The notes under the pieces: model-generated
The model's database searches: none
What the model saw: the letters and a program-made list of their open reading frames with translations, nothing else
Told to the model about the DNA's origin: nothing
Shown here: positions 28,610 through 38,878 of the stretch, piece after piece
Layout: every line of letters starts with the position of its first letter
Numbering within the stretch: position 1 is the stretch's first letter
Assembly: GCA_026003895.1 (NCBI GenBank)
Contig: BPIC01000002.1
Span: 372,001-436,000, forward strand
DNA: 64,000 bases
Origin: Dehalococcoidia bacterium
Lineage (GTDB): Bacteria; Chloroflexota; Dehalococcoidia; SpSt-223
Direction: 5' to 3'
Translations under genes and position numbers: made by a program

Positions 28610-30013
28610 TTACTGGCGGACGACCTCAACCGTCCGAGTCACGCAGGCACTCGCTCCGCCGTCGCGGACGAAGGTGTATTGCCACGTGCCGGCCGGGGCA
28701 ATAACGGCGAATTTCCAAACGGTGCCCTTTCCGCCAGCGACGACCTCGCGCAGCCGGATACTGCCCGGGCCCCACAGCCCAACGCCGAGCGTGTATTTCG
28801 CCGAAGACACTTCGACTGAAAACTCGCGATCGGCGATTGCCGGGTTCGGGACAAACTCGACGGTTTCGTCCCCGGTGCAGGATCCCCCAAAGCCCGGGAA
28901 GGCGAAGGGACCGCCGAACGGGGGTGCCGGCGCCGGGCCGTACGCTGGCGGCGGCGCAGGGGCGATTGGCCCGGCGGGAGCCGGCGCAATCGGCGCGGCA
29001 GAGATCGCCGGCGGGGGAGCGGCCGGGCGGGCGGGCGGGACATCCGTCGCCGGAACGCCGCCGGGCGGCACCGGAGCACCGGGCGGGAACCCATACAGAA
29101 TTCGGCAGTTGGGCCGATAGGGCTGCACCGGAGCATAGGGCGGGCAAAGCGCGTCGGGCGGCGGCGCGGGTGCGCGAACGCCGGTGCCGCGCGGCTGAGG
29201 CTGGATCACTGCGACCGGTGGGAAGCCAGCGAGCGACAACGCCGGTCCCGGCAGCAGCGGCGCTTGGGCGTTTGCGGGGATGATGCCAGCCTCTTTCAGG
29301 ATTTCGCCACCGTCAATCACGAAGACCGTACCGGCACGCGCCCACGGGACATCTTGGCGCCACTCTTGGAAGATCGCCCGCTGCGTGCGGACGACGAATG
29401 TTTGACCGTTGTTCACCGCCGACTGAGGAAGCCCATAATAGGTGACTGGGTCGGCGCCGATGCCAAAGTAGGCTTCGCGAATGCGCGGGCTGCCGTCAAG
29501 AAGCGCAAAGTGCCGCGCCTTGACGAACTCCCAGTTGTAGAGCACATCATCGCGCCAGTCGAGCGACGGCGCGGCTCCGTAGGTGGCGGCGAGCCAGTTG
29601 TCGAAGCCCTGCTGCCCGAGCCAATCAAGCACGTTGACAATCTGAACGACGCCGACATCCGCGCGCCAATGGAGCACGCCGCCCTCAAATGCTTGGGCCG
29701 GGAACCCGTCCCAGATAAAGCGGTGGGAGATCGGGTAGCCGAGCCGATCGACGCCGCCGAGTTCGCGGAACGCCGTCCACATCGGCACGCCGGCGATATC
29801 GACGACGGCGTAGCCGTAGCCGGCCGGCTGACCGCCGCGCGTCTGGGTGTAGAACCAACCGCCTTCGACCGGGAAATCCTCGCGGCCCTGAGCCGATGCA
29901 CTCCCCGCGAGCGATGTCGCGAGGATCGCGACCAGAGCCAACGCCGAAAGCAGCCGAAGCCAGCCCGAGCCCGGGGGTGCGAGTGATGGCGCGAGGTGCC
30001 TTCCTGATGCCAC
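28610..30013 (-). CDS. Secreted protein with Chloroflexota-type LGYP module, Pro/Ala-rich linker and C-terminal beta domain
   Basis: 467 aa from GTG 30013 (AGGAG 6 nt upstream). Signal peptide to ~residue 42 (GSASA-QG). Residues ~45-250 form a module with GGWFYTQTRGG, FRELGGVDRLGYPISHRF, GGVLHWRADVG, YYGLPQSA and VPWARAGTVFVIDGGEI, closely parallel to the C-terminus of the GH18 protein at 12418-14119. Residues ~265-375 are a Pro/Ala/Gly-rich flexible linker. The last ~90 residues look like a beta-sandwich (GTVWKFAVIAPAGTWQYTFV) with one Cys pair. A surface or cell-wall role is likely; the function is unknown. Confidence 0.75.
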   Translation of the reverse strand: MASGRHLAPSLAPPGSGWLRLLSALALVAILATSLAGSASAQGREDFPVEGGWFYTQTRGGQPAGYGYAVVDIAGVPMWTAFRELGGVDRLGYPISHRFIWDGFPAQAFEGGVLHWRADVGVVQIVNVLDWLGQQGFDNWLAATYGAAPSLDWRDDVLYNWEFVKARHFALLDGSPRIREAYFGIGADPVTYYGLPQSAVNNGQTFVVRTQRAIFQEWRQDVPWARAGTVFVIDGGEILKEAGIIPANAQAPLLPGPALSLAGFPPVAVIQPQPRGTGVRAPAPPPDALCPPYAPVQPYRPNCRILYGFPPGAPVPPGGVPATDVPPARPAAPPPAISAAPIAPAPAGPIAPAPPPAYGPAPAPPFGGPFAFPGFGGSCTGDETVEFVPNPAIADREFSVEVSSAKYTLGVGLWGPGSIRLREVVAGGKGTVWKFAVIAPAGTWQYTFVRDGGASACVTRTVEVVRQ

Positions 30014-30199
30014 AGCGACTCCTTCCGGCCAGGAGGCCGAGGAAATTGGCGCGGCGCGCTGGTCTGCCATCGCCGACGCGCGCAGACAGTCACACTATGA
30101 CGCTCGGCTGCTCGCAAGTCAAGTAGATTGCATCCATAGCAGGCAGGCGGACGATAAGGCTTGCCCTATGACGCGGTATCGGGACAGCCCAGCGCGTGG

Positions 30200-30958
30200 T
30201 CAGTCGATCTGCCGCGCGATGAGCCGCACCGGCCGGCGGCGGCTGAGGACAAGCCAAACAAAGCTGACCAGCGCGAGCTGGCGGCGCCAGCGCCAGGGCT
30301 GGCGAATCAGCCGCACCAGCCATTCGAGCCCGAGCTGGATCGCCCAGCGGGGAGCACGCCGGATTCGTCCCGACAGGTAGTCAAAGGAGCCGCCGACGCC
30401 GATCGCCACCGGTACGCCCAGATCAGCGGCGTTGCGGGCGATCCAGAGGTCTTGTGCCGGGGCGCCATACGCCACCAGCAGGAGGTCAACTGGGCTGGCG
30501 GACCGCACCGCTGCGGTTGTCTCGGCGTCGCCGTCTTGGCTGGCACGGCCTGCGTACGTGCCGACGACCTTGAGCCCGGGAAAGCGCCGTTGCAGCGCTG
30601 CCGCCGCTTCAGCGGCGACGCCCTCTCGTGCGCCAAGCAGGAAGACCCGCCAGCCTTCACGCGCCGCTGCCGCCGCTAGCGCTTCGACGAGCTCGACGCC
30701 GCGCACGAGGGAGCGGATTGGCAGGCCCGCTCGCTTGCACGCCCACGCGATGCCTGTCCCGTCCGGCACGGCAAGATCTGCCGCGTCGAGGACGGCGGCG
30801 AAGGCCGGCAGTCGGCGCGCCAGCATCACGAATTCGGGGTTGACGGTGACGATCTGGCGCGGCCGGCGCTCGGCGATAAAGCGGCGGACGAAGTCAATGG
30901 TTTCCTGCGGCGTGACGTCGTCGACACGCACGCCGAGCACCCGGCGCGCCCCGATCAC
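30200..30958 (-). CDS. WecG/TagA/CpsF family glycosyltransferase
   Basis: 252 aa. Family marks: VTVNPEFVMLARR near residue 39, LAVPDGTGIAWACK near 62, VFLLGAREGVAAEAA, VDLLLVAYGAPAQDLWI, AIGVGGSFDYLSGRIRRAP and the basic C-terminal membrane-association helix GLEWLVRLIRQPWRWRR. These enzymes transfer N-acetylmannosaminuronic acid or ManNAc to a polyprenyl-linked sugar. The GTG start overlaps the stop of the UDP-sugar dehydrogenase (GTGA), which could supply the uronate donor. Together they suggest a surface glycopolymer pathway. Confidence 0.9.
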   Translation of the reverse strand: MIGARRVLGVRVDDVTPQETIDFVRRFIAERRPRQIVTVNPEFVMLARRLPAFAAVLDAADLAVPDGTGIAWACKRAGLPIRSLVRGVELVEALAAAAAREGWRVFLLGAREGVAAEAAAALQRRFPGLKVVGTYAGRASQDGDAETTAAVRSASPVDLLLVAYGAPAQDLWIARNAADLGVPVAIGVGGSFDYLSGRIRRAPRWAIQLGLEWLVRLIRQPWRWRRQLALVSFVWLVLSRRRPVRLIARQID

Positions 30959-32292
30959 GCCGGGTTCGGACGGCCGATGGAGAAGATCCGGCGGTCCCCG
31001 GTTCGGCCGCCAGTCGCATTCATTGAATCGACGATCAAGCGCGCTTCGCGCACCACTCGCTCGATGTCGAAGGCCGTATGGGCCGTGACAATCAGCACGC
31101 AGTCCGGTTCGGACAAGTCCAGACTATCCATATCGAGCGCCTTGAGTACAGTCCGTTCAGGACGAATGGCGCTCCCGCCTACGCTGAACTGCGGGACATG
31201 AGGGTCGCTATAGGTGATGCGGGCGCCGGCATTCAGGAGCAGCTCGACGATCCGCTCGGCCGGGGAGTTGCGCGGGTCGTCAACGTCGCGTTTGAACGCC
31301 ACGCCAAGGACATGCACCCACGCCCCTTTCAGTGACCGGCCGCAGCTTGCGAGCGCCTGTGCCGTCTTTTCGACCGCGTGGTACGGCATCGCTTGGTTCA
31401 CTTCGGCCGCGAGCTCGACAAATCGCGCCGAGAAGTCGTACTCGCGGGCCTTTGCCGACAAATAGAACGGGTCCACGGGGATGCAATGGCCGCCAACTCC
31501 CGGTCCTGGGTAGAACGGCATGAATCCGAAGGGTTTCGTCGAGGCGGCTTGGATGACTTCCCAGAAGTCGATGCGCATTCGCTCGGCCAGCAACGCCATT
31601 TCGTTGACGAGCGAGATATTGACGGAACGGAAGATGTTCTCGAGGAGCTTCGCCATTTCGGCGACGCGTGGCGAGGAGACGCGCATCACGCCCGCGCCGA
31701 ACTGTTCCATTACCAGCGCCGCCAACTCGGTGCAGGTTGGGGTAAGCCCACCGACCACCTTGGGCGTGTTCTCGACCGTGAACTGCTTGTCCCCCGGGTT
31801 GATTCGTTCGGGGACGAACGCAAGGTGAAAATCGACCCCGGCTTTCAGCCCGCTCCCTTCGAGGCAGGGCAGCACCTCTTCTTCAGTGGTGCCGGGGTGG
31901 GTAGTGCTCTGCAGGATGATGAGTTGGCCGCGCCGGAGTCGGGCTGCGATACCCTCGGCGACGGCAGTGATGTAGGAGAGATCGGGCGACTTGTTCGGCT
32001 TGATCGGCGTAGGGACGCAGATGAAAATGACATCCGCGTCGACGAGCCGGGCGTAATTCGTCGTCGCCCGAAGCCGCCCCTCGCGGACCGGCCCGGCGAG
32101 GTCTTCAGCGCCGACGTCCTCGAGGTACGGCACGCCGGCATTTATTCGCTCGACGCGCTCGGCGCTCACGTCGATGCCGATGGTGGAAAAACCGAGCCGC
32201 GCCAGCCCGGCGGCGAGCGGCAAGCCGACGTAGCCCAGCCCGATCACGGCCATGACCGCTTCCCGCGAGCGAATCCGATCGGCGAGTGCCAT
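30955..32292 (-). CDS. Nucleotide-sugar dehydrogenase (UDP-GlcNAc/ManNAc 6-dehydrogenase type)
   Basis: 445 aa, usual length. The N-terminal Rossmann motif VIGLGYVGLPLAAGLA binds NAD. VPTPIKPNKSPDL, STTHPGTTEE and FVPERINPGDK mark the WecC/WbpA branch. The catalytic segment PGPGVGGHCIPVDPFYL contains the nucleophilic Cys. The C-terminal UDP-binding domain starts VLGVAFKRDVDDPRNSPA. It oxidizes a UDP-hexose(amine) twice to the uronate. ATG 32292 has AGGTAGGTGA. It sits 41 nt downstream of the flavoprotein gene and overlaps the WecG gene. Confidence 0.9.
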   Translation of the reverse strand: MALADRIRSREAVMAVIGLGYVGLPLAAGLARLGFSTIGIDVSAERVERINAGVPYLEDVGAEDLAGPVREGRLRATTNYARLVDADVIFICVPTPIKPNKSPDLSYITAVAEGIAARLRRGQLIILQSTTHPGTTEEEVLPCLEGSGLKAGVDFHLAFVPERINPGDKQFTVENTPKVVGGLTPTCTELAALVMEQFGAGVMRVSSPRVAEMAKLLENIFRSVNISLVNEMALLAERMRIDFWEVIQAASTKPFGFMPFYPGPGVGGHCIPVDPFYLSAKAREYDFSARFVELAAEVNQAMPYHAVEKTAQALASCGRSLKGAWVHVLGVAFKRDVDDPRNSPAERIVELLLNAGARITYSDPHVPQFSVGGSAIRPERTVLKALDMDSLDLSEPDCVLIVTAHTAFDIERVVREARLIVDSMNATGGRTGDRRIFSIGRPNPA

Positions 32293-32333
32293 TCACCTAC
32301 CTTCGCCTAGCTCACCCGATTATAGCGGTGGGG

Positions 32334-33447
32334 TCAGCAGACACAGCGCTCGTCGCAGCACGAAAGGTCGTCGAGATACATCCCCCGTTTGCGATAACCC
32401 TCCAGCACAGCGGTGTCCACTCCGAGGCGGTTGGCGATCGCGTTGGCGATGACCGCAAAGCGCTGGCGAAACTTATAGATGAAACAGAGGATGACGTTCT
32501 TGTGGCGCACCATTGGGCCGGCGACGAACAAACCGGGGGTTCGGGTCGACTCATCCTCGTGCGTCAGCTGGACAGCGCCGTCGTCGTCCCACTCGAAATG
32601 GTGGCGGATCAGCGTAAGGCTACCGGTGAAACCCGTGGCCAAAATCGGCTGGGTCTTTGAAATGCGAACGGATCCGTCCGCCGCGTAGATCGCCCAACCG
32701 GATTTGGCGCGATCGACCGCCACCACGTCTACTCCCTCCACCACCTCAACCCGGCCGCTCGCCCGAGCCCGCGCCAGCCGCTCGGCGGTAAATGGTGAGA
32801 GGGTCGTGCTCGGGTCGCTCGACTCCGGGTCAATCTTTGGCTTGCGGTCCAACACTGTCACCCGCTTCTTCAAGCGACTTAGCTGCACGGCGGCATCGAT
32901 CCCGCTCTCATACCCGCCGATCACGAGAAACGAATCGCCCGGCAGCTCCGACCACGATCGGACCAGCGAACTGTGCAGGCAGTGTTCCGCTCCCGGGAAC
33001 GGCTGCAGCCACGGATACTGAAACTCGCCTGCCGCCCAAATCACGAAGCCGGCACGCAGCGGCCCTGCCGTCGTTTCGAGCTCGAACCCTCCGGCTGGCA
33101 GCGGTGAGAGATCGCGAACGTCAATGCCACACCGAACCGGGATATCGAAGTGCTCCGCAAACGCCTTCAAGAACGCGGAGTAGCTTCGACCGGTCGGGTG
33201 CTCACGACGGAGGGAAAACGCCGGCGACGTGTTCAGCGCAATGGCGTTCAAATCGAGCAAGCCAAATTGATTGCTGGTAAACGACGGGGTAATGAACCGC
33301 ATGCCTTCCGGCCACCGTGCAAATGAAGCGCCTATGTCCCCTGCGCTCGAGCACAACATGCTCGATCTCGAGGTCGACGAGCACCTTGGCGCAGCCGAGC
33401 CCCGCCGCCCCGGCACCCACGATTGCGACATCGTGCATCTCGGTCAT
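32334..33447 (-). CDS. NAD(P)/FAD-dependent oxidoreductase with Cys-rich C-terminus, frameshifted
   Basis: Two frames join at the CCCC run 33338-33341, giving about 370 aa. Frame one has the FAD motif HDVAIVGAGAAGLGCAKVL; frame two continues DIGASFARWPEGM. Next come TGRSYSAFLKAFAEHF, a second dinucleotide motif VIGGYESGIDAAVQL near residue 185 and ATGFTGSL near 280. This layout resembles the YpdA/CzcO-type flavoproteins. The protein ends LDDLSCCDERCVC, four cysteines in the last eight residues, which could bind a metal or form a redox switch. ATG 33447 is 3 nt after the Gfo/Idh stop, so the gene is in that operon. Confidence 0.8.
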
Positions 33448-33450
33448 GGG

Positions 33451-34454
<1,004 letters not shown>

Positions 34455-34458
<4 letters not shown>

Positions 34459-35492
34459 CCGCCGGTACGCCCCGCGCCGAGCAGGAACAGATCGCGGGGG
34501 TCCGCCGGCGCCTCTCGGAGATAGCTCGCGCGCGCCATCAATTCCCAGATCTGTTGGTACGTCTCGACATCGCTCTCTGCCACCGACAGCCGGTCGACCG
34601 TCGCCTCGCGCATCCCGAGGAAGCCGGCGATCGCAGTCATTTCGCTCGGGGCTCGCGGGGCGACCGCGTCGTCCTGATAGCTCGCCGCGGTTGCCGCGAA
34701 CGCCGCGGGGTCCCGCTTATATTCGTCGAACGCGCTGGCCGTCGCCTGCGCCAACGCGTCCACCAATCGGCGGTTGGTCTCGATCCATCCTCGGCGTGCG
34801 AGGTAGCCGCCGAAGATTGGAGTTGGCCGGCCGGGCGCGAGGCGCGCCCATTCGGCGCTCAAGTCGGAGACGATGGCAAAGCGGCCGGTCGGCTTGAAGG
34901 CCGCCCAGAGCCCCGAGTTGACGATGGCAGCATCGACGGTTCCGTTCAGCACCGCGAGGCCCGGGTTGTCGAGGCCAGTGACGAGCTCGATTCGATCCTC
35001 AATCCGAAATCGGTGAACCCCGTAAATGAACGCCCGCCAATAGGCGACACCTGGGTCGTCGAGCGCCGGGATTGCCAATCGTTTGCCGGTGAGTTCGCTA
35101 ACTGAGGTGATGGATGCCCCTGCGGCCGTGATGATCGGCAGGCTTTCCGCGATCCACGCAATGGCGAGGAAAAGCTGGACTGGCCCTACCGCGGCACGGA
35201 GATGAGGAAGCTGGCTCGGCTGGGTCGCGAGAATGTCAAGACTTCCGTTTTGAAAAGCGGCTCGCGCCTCCGTCTCCGACGGATAGGCTGTGAAGCGAAG
35301 CGCCGCGCCGGCGACACGTTCGATTTCGGCTTTGCGCGCCGCGACGACGCGCCAGAGGGGCTGAGTGCCGAAGGCGATCCCGATTCGGGCCTCGCTGGGT
35401 CGGAAGCAGCCGCCGAGCACGGCTGCCGCGCCGGCGAGGGCGCCAGCGCGCAGCAATTCGCGCCGGGAGGGGTGGCCAACTCGCTGGGTCAT
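34455..35492 (-). CDS. Tat-type lipoprotein, ABC/NMT1-like substrate-binding protein
   Basis: 345 aa from ATG 35492 (GAGGA 6 nt upstream). The N-terminus has a twin-arginine motif SRRELLRAG and lipobox LGGC, so it is exported folded and lipidated. The mature part is a type II periplasmic binding fold of the SsuA/NMT1/TAXI kind: IGIAFGTQPLWRV, FQNGSLDILATQPSQLPHL, LTGKRLAIPALDDPG, LNGTVDAAIVNSGLW. The ligand is unknown. No permease or ATPase is adjacent, so the partner lies elsewhere or the protein has a non-transport role. It is the first gene of the five-gene block. Confidence 0.85.
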
Positions 35493-35624
35493 CGATGTCC
35501 TCGTCTGCGCACTCACCCGGTACTACGCAAGGCGCCGCTGCATGGACCACTGGCAGTATAGGCGCGGCTGGCGCGAAACGCGGTGCGGCGCCTACGATCG
35601 GCCGAGGGAACGAACGGGGGTCGA

Positions 35625-36753
35625 ATGGTTCGCTTCGGCATCGAACACGAAGTGGCGTTCCTCTGCGCCGATGGGCGCTTCGCCGACTGGACGACGATAC
35701 GCTTCGCGGACCTCGATGCGCTCATTCGTCCGCTGCCGCGCTTCGACAGCGACTATCCGATGCTTCGCATCGGCGATCTCGGCATCAAAGAGAAGCGCTG
35801 GTACATTGAAGGGTACGAACGGTACGACGACGAGGGCCGCTATCTGGAAACCGCGCCAAAGGGGATTGAGATCCGCACCACCATTGCCCCAAGCATCGCG
35901 GCCGCAATCGAAGAGCTGAGCACCAGTTTTGACGTACTTGCCCGGGAGGCGGCTGCCGTAGGCCTCGAGCCTGTCTGGATCGCGCTCAACCCGGTCCGTG
36001 AGCGCTTCGTACCCGTGCCGCCGCTCCGCGCTTGGGAGGAAGCTCGGCGTGCCAGTTCGCCGGAAAAGCGCACCGCCGAGATCCCAATGCTGACCTACGG
36101 CCCCGACCTCAATCTGTCGGTCGAGGGGATGTCGAGTGAAGCCTGCATCGACGCCGGGATGAAGCTCACCTACTACAGCCCCTACATCGTGCCGTTCAGC
36201 TTCTCCTCCCCGTTCTACCTCGGGCGGCGCTGGCTCGGCTACTCCAAGCGAACTGATCTGCGCACGGGCGAGCGGCCAGCGGCGATGGTCTTCCTTGCCG
36301 ACCACTCGAAACTCATGACCAGTCGACCCTCGCTCACCAAGCCGGCGCGCGTCCCCGCCGAAGACGGGCGAATCGAGTTCAAAGCGTTCGACAGCTTGGC
36401 AGACTTTCGCCTCTATGGCAGCCTGCTGGCGCTCCTGAAGGGGGTCGTTTTGGACCAGACACTGCCAGGCCGTGCCCGAGTGCCGGATCGAACCTTGCAT
36501 CAGCGCGTCGCCAGACTCGCGTTTGACGACGAAGAGATTGTCGCCGGTGCGGCCGCCGTCCTCGAGGCTGCGAGCCGCGCCCTCGCCTCAGACCCGGACC
36601 GCGACCGCCTCGGTCCAACTGGCCGCGCTGCTCGACCGGCGCCGCACGCCGGCCCATTGGCTGATCGAGGACTTCGAACGCACGGGAAATATCGAGCAAA
36701 CGTTGCGCGGTTCGTATGCCCGGTTCGGTACCCTCGTCGAGGCGGTGGTCTGA
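35625..36753 (+). CDS. Glutamate-cysteine-ligase-like protein (GCS2 family), frameshifted near C-terminus
   Basis: About 375 aa from ATG 35625. GCS-type features: VRFGIEHEVAFL at the N-terminus, YIEGYERYDDEGRYLETAPKGIEIRT near residue 65, GPDLNLSVEGMSSE near 160, MKLTYYSPYIVPFSFSSPF, and RIEFKAFDS near 250. ATP-grasp-like enzymes of this family ligate an amine to the gamma-carboxylate of Glu. The frame changes near 36593-36600 (CCCGG); the other frame gives a natural C-terminus (RRRTPAHWLIEDFERTGNI). Divergent from the preceding operon and convergent with cytochrome b/c, with 7 nt between stops. The product could be a thiol or other gamma-glutamyl compound; not determined. Confidence 0.75.
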
Positions 36754-36760
36754 GCTTGCT

Positions 36761-38194
36761 CTAGCGCACGGTCGGCACATTTTGCGCTGGCGCGGGAGCG
36801 CTGCGGCGGCTCTGAAGAAACGCGACGATTTCACGCAGCTCGTGCTGCGTCAGTGTTCCGGCAAAGGAGGGCATATTGACGCCGCCGTTGGCGATGCGCC
36901 AAATCAGCTCGTTCTCCGAGAGCTTGTCTCCGATCGTCGTCAGGTCGGGGCCGCGTTGGCCTCCAGAGCCGGCGATGCGGTGGCAATAGTGGCAGCCCTT
37001 CTCGTGAAAGAGCTGGGCGCCATTCGCGACCGGGCCGGTCGTCGCGCCGACCACCTCGGCGGAAAGCGGTTGCGTAGCGAAATCTGGCGACCACGGCGCT
37101 TGTAGCCCGTAAACGGTGAGTGCTCCGACGCCGGTCACGATGACGCAGACGATACCCACTGCCCAGGGACGCATTTTCCAACTGCGCTCCCCGCGATTGG
37201 CGAGCAACGGGAGAATGAACAGCCCAATGAAGAACAGCCCGGAGCCGAGGATGAGGAAATAGAACTCGATGCCGGGCGGCAGCAGGGCGAGCGCGGCAAA
37301 CAGCCAGATGAAGTACCAGTCGGGCCGCGGATTGGTGTCGAGGTTGGCGGGCGAGGGCGGCGCTCCGACCTCGGGCGGGCCAATGACGCCCGCGAGGACG
37401 AGCAAGCCGACGACGAGCAAAACTCCGAAGAGAGCGTCGCGCCAAATCGCGTCCGGCCAAAAGGGGACTCCCTCCCGGCGTAGGTAGTCGTGATACCACG
37501 CACGATAGGTCGCGGGATCGACCGGCCGGCCCGCCTCCGGCGGCTCAGAGATGCCGTTGCGAATCACGAGGTAGAGGTGGATACCGATAATCGCGAAGAT
37601 CAGCCCCGGGATGACAAAGACGTGGAAGGTGAAGAAGTGGCTCAAGGTCGACGCATTGACGACGTCCCCAGCCAAGAAGAAACGGCCGAGATCGTCGCCG
37701 ATCACCGGCACGTACGAGGTCATCTTGACGAGGACAATGGTCGACCACACGCCGTTGTTGTCGAAGCGCAGGATCTGACCGGTAAACGCCATCGCCAACG
37801 TGAAAGCGAGCAACAACACGCCGGTCATCCAGTTGACTTCGCGCGGGTACTTGTACGAGCCGAAAAGAAACACCTGAAGCGCGTGGATTCCAATGAGCAC
37901 GATCATCGCGGTCGCTGTCCAGGCGTGCATGCCGCGCACCAACCGGCCCGCAGGCGCGTCGTTGGTAATGAATTCGAGACTTCGGTAGGCATCGTCCGGC
38001 GCCGGTACGTACATTGACCCGAGGACAACCCCGGTCACGACTTGGACGAGAAACGCGAGCAGTGTCGCAGAACCAAAGACGTACCACCACGTGGCGCCTG
38101 GCGGCACCGGGTGCTGCATTACGGTGCGAACGATGCCCACAAGACCGGTGCGATCCTCCAGCCACGCCAGCGCTGCGCCCAACCGCTGTTTCAT
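36761..38194 (-). CDS. Cytochrome b/c fusion subunit of a bc-type complex
   Basis: 477 aa. The N-terminal cytochrome b domain has heme ligands H90/H104 (x13) and H191/H206 (x14), a b6-like spacing. A subunit-IV-like part follows (NPRPDWYFIWLF, with PDWY, the PEWY-loop equivalent). Eight or so TM helices are predicted. Around residue 405 a C-type heme site (CHYCH) heads a cytochrome c domain ending ENELIWRIANGGVNMPSFAG with a Met ligand. It oxidizes quinol and passes electrons onward. Start ATG overlaps the Rieske stop (ATGA). Last gene of the respiratory operon. Confidence 0.9.
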   Translation of the reverse strand: MKQRLGAALAWLEDRTGLVGIVRTVMQHPVPPGATWWYVFGSATLLAFLVQVVTGVVLGSMYVPAPDDAYRSLEFITNDAPAGRLVRGMHAWTATAMIVLIGIHALQVFLFGSYKYPREVNWMTGVLLLAFTLAMAFTGQILRFDNNGVWSTIVLVKMTSYVPVIGDDLGRFFLAGDVVNASTLSHFFTFHVFVIPGLIFAIIGIHLYLVIRNGISEPPEAGRPVDPATYRAWYHDYLRREGVPFWPDAIWRDALFGVLLVVGLLVLAGVIGPPEVGAPPSPANLDTNPRPDWYFIWLFAALALLPPGIEFYFLILGSGLFFIGLFILPLLANRGERSWKMRPWAVGIVCVIVTGVGALTVYGLQAPWSPDFATQPLSAEVVGATTGPVANGAQLFHEKGCHYCHRIAGSGGQRGPDLTTIGDKLSENELIWRIANGGVNMPSFAGTLTQHELREIVAFLQSRRSAPAPAQNVPTVR

Positions 38195-38688
38195 AGCGGG
38201 AGCGGACTCGCGAGGATCTGCACCTGATCGCCCTGCACGCGCACCGCGTATTGGCTCAGTCCGCGCGGCGGAGGGCCAGCCGCGACAGAACCGTCAGCGT
38301 AGTAGGTTCCGCCGTGGCAGGGGCAGAAGAAAAGCTGCGCCCTCCCTTCCCACCGAACGGGGCAGCCAAGGTGGGCACAGTTGACCGAGAACGCGATGAA
38401 CCGTCCCTCGCTCTCTCGGCGCAACCATGCGGCGGTCAGCCCAGTTTGTCCGCTCCACGGAATCGGCGAGGCGTTCTCAAACGTCACTTGAACGGTCTCG
38501 CCGATGCGAAAGTCGTTGACCCGTCCGACGGTGCGCCATGGCTCTGGGACGCGGCGAAACATCGGGCCGAGGAACATGGCAAGCGGCGGAATCGCGACGA
38601 GGGCGCTGATGAGCCCGCCGGCGCCGACGACGACACGCTCGAGCAGCCGGCGGCGCGATGGGTTGCGCGATCCCTCAGTCGTGATCAC
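38191..38688 (-). CDS. Rieske iron-sulfur protein
   Basis: 165 aa from GTG 38688 (GGAG 7 nt upstream). A twin-arginine-type N-terminus (SRRRLLERV) precedes a TM helix (VVVGAGGLISALVAIPPLAMFL). The Rieske domain has CAHLGCPVRW and CPCHGG with the 2Fe-2S ligands (two Cys, two His) plus a GPPPRGL Pro loop. It shuttles electrons from quinol at the b subunit to cytochrome c. It overlaps its upstream neighbour by 14 nt and the b/c gene by 4 nt. Confidence 0.92.
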   Translation of the reverse strand: MITTEGSRNPSRRRLLERVVVGAGGLISALVAIPPLAMFLGPMFRRVPEPWRTVGRVNDFRIGETVQVTFENASPIPWSGQTGLTAAWLRRESEGRFIAFSVNCAHLGCPVRWEGRAQLFFCPCHGGTYYADGSVAAGPPPRGLSQYAVRVQGDQVQILASPLPL

Positions 38689-38878
38689 GGCGCAGCTCCG
38701 CAATCCAGCCGGCGGCTGCCGCGATCACCATTATCCCGCCGAGCGCAATGAACCACCCGGAAAAGGTGAATCCATAGGCAAAGAGCACGATGCCTGCGGC
38801 AAGAAACGCCGGACAGGTGGTCGGCCGCGGCGTCCGCTCCGGTTTCGGACGGGTCCAATCCCGGCGATCGTCGGTCAT
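38675..38878 (-). CDS. Small membrane protein in the bc-caa3 operon, possible oxidase accessory subunit
   Basis: 67 aa from ATG 38878. A charged N-terminus (DDRRDWTRPKPERTPRP) is followed by two TM helices (CPAFLAAGIVLFAYGFTFSG and FIALGGIMVIAAAAGWI) and RRDHD. It has the size and position of small subunit IV-type proteins of heme-copper oxidases, but I recognize no family. Its ATG overlaps the coxC stop and its 3' end overlaps the Rieske start, so translation is probably coupled. Confidence 0.65.
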   Translation of the reverse strand: MTDDRRDWTRPKPERTPRPTTCPAFLAAGIVLFAYGFTFSGWFIALGGIMVIAAAAGWIAELRRDHD

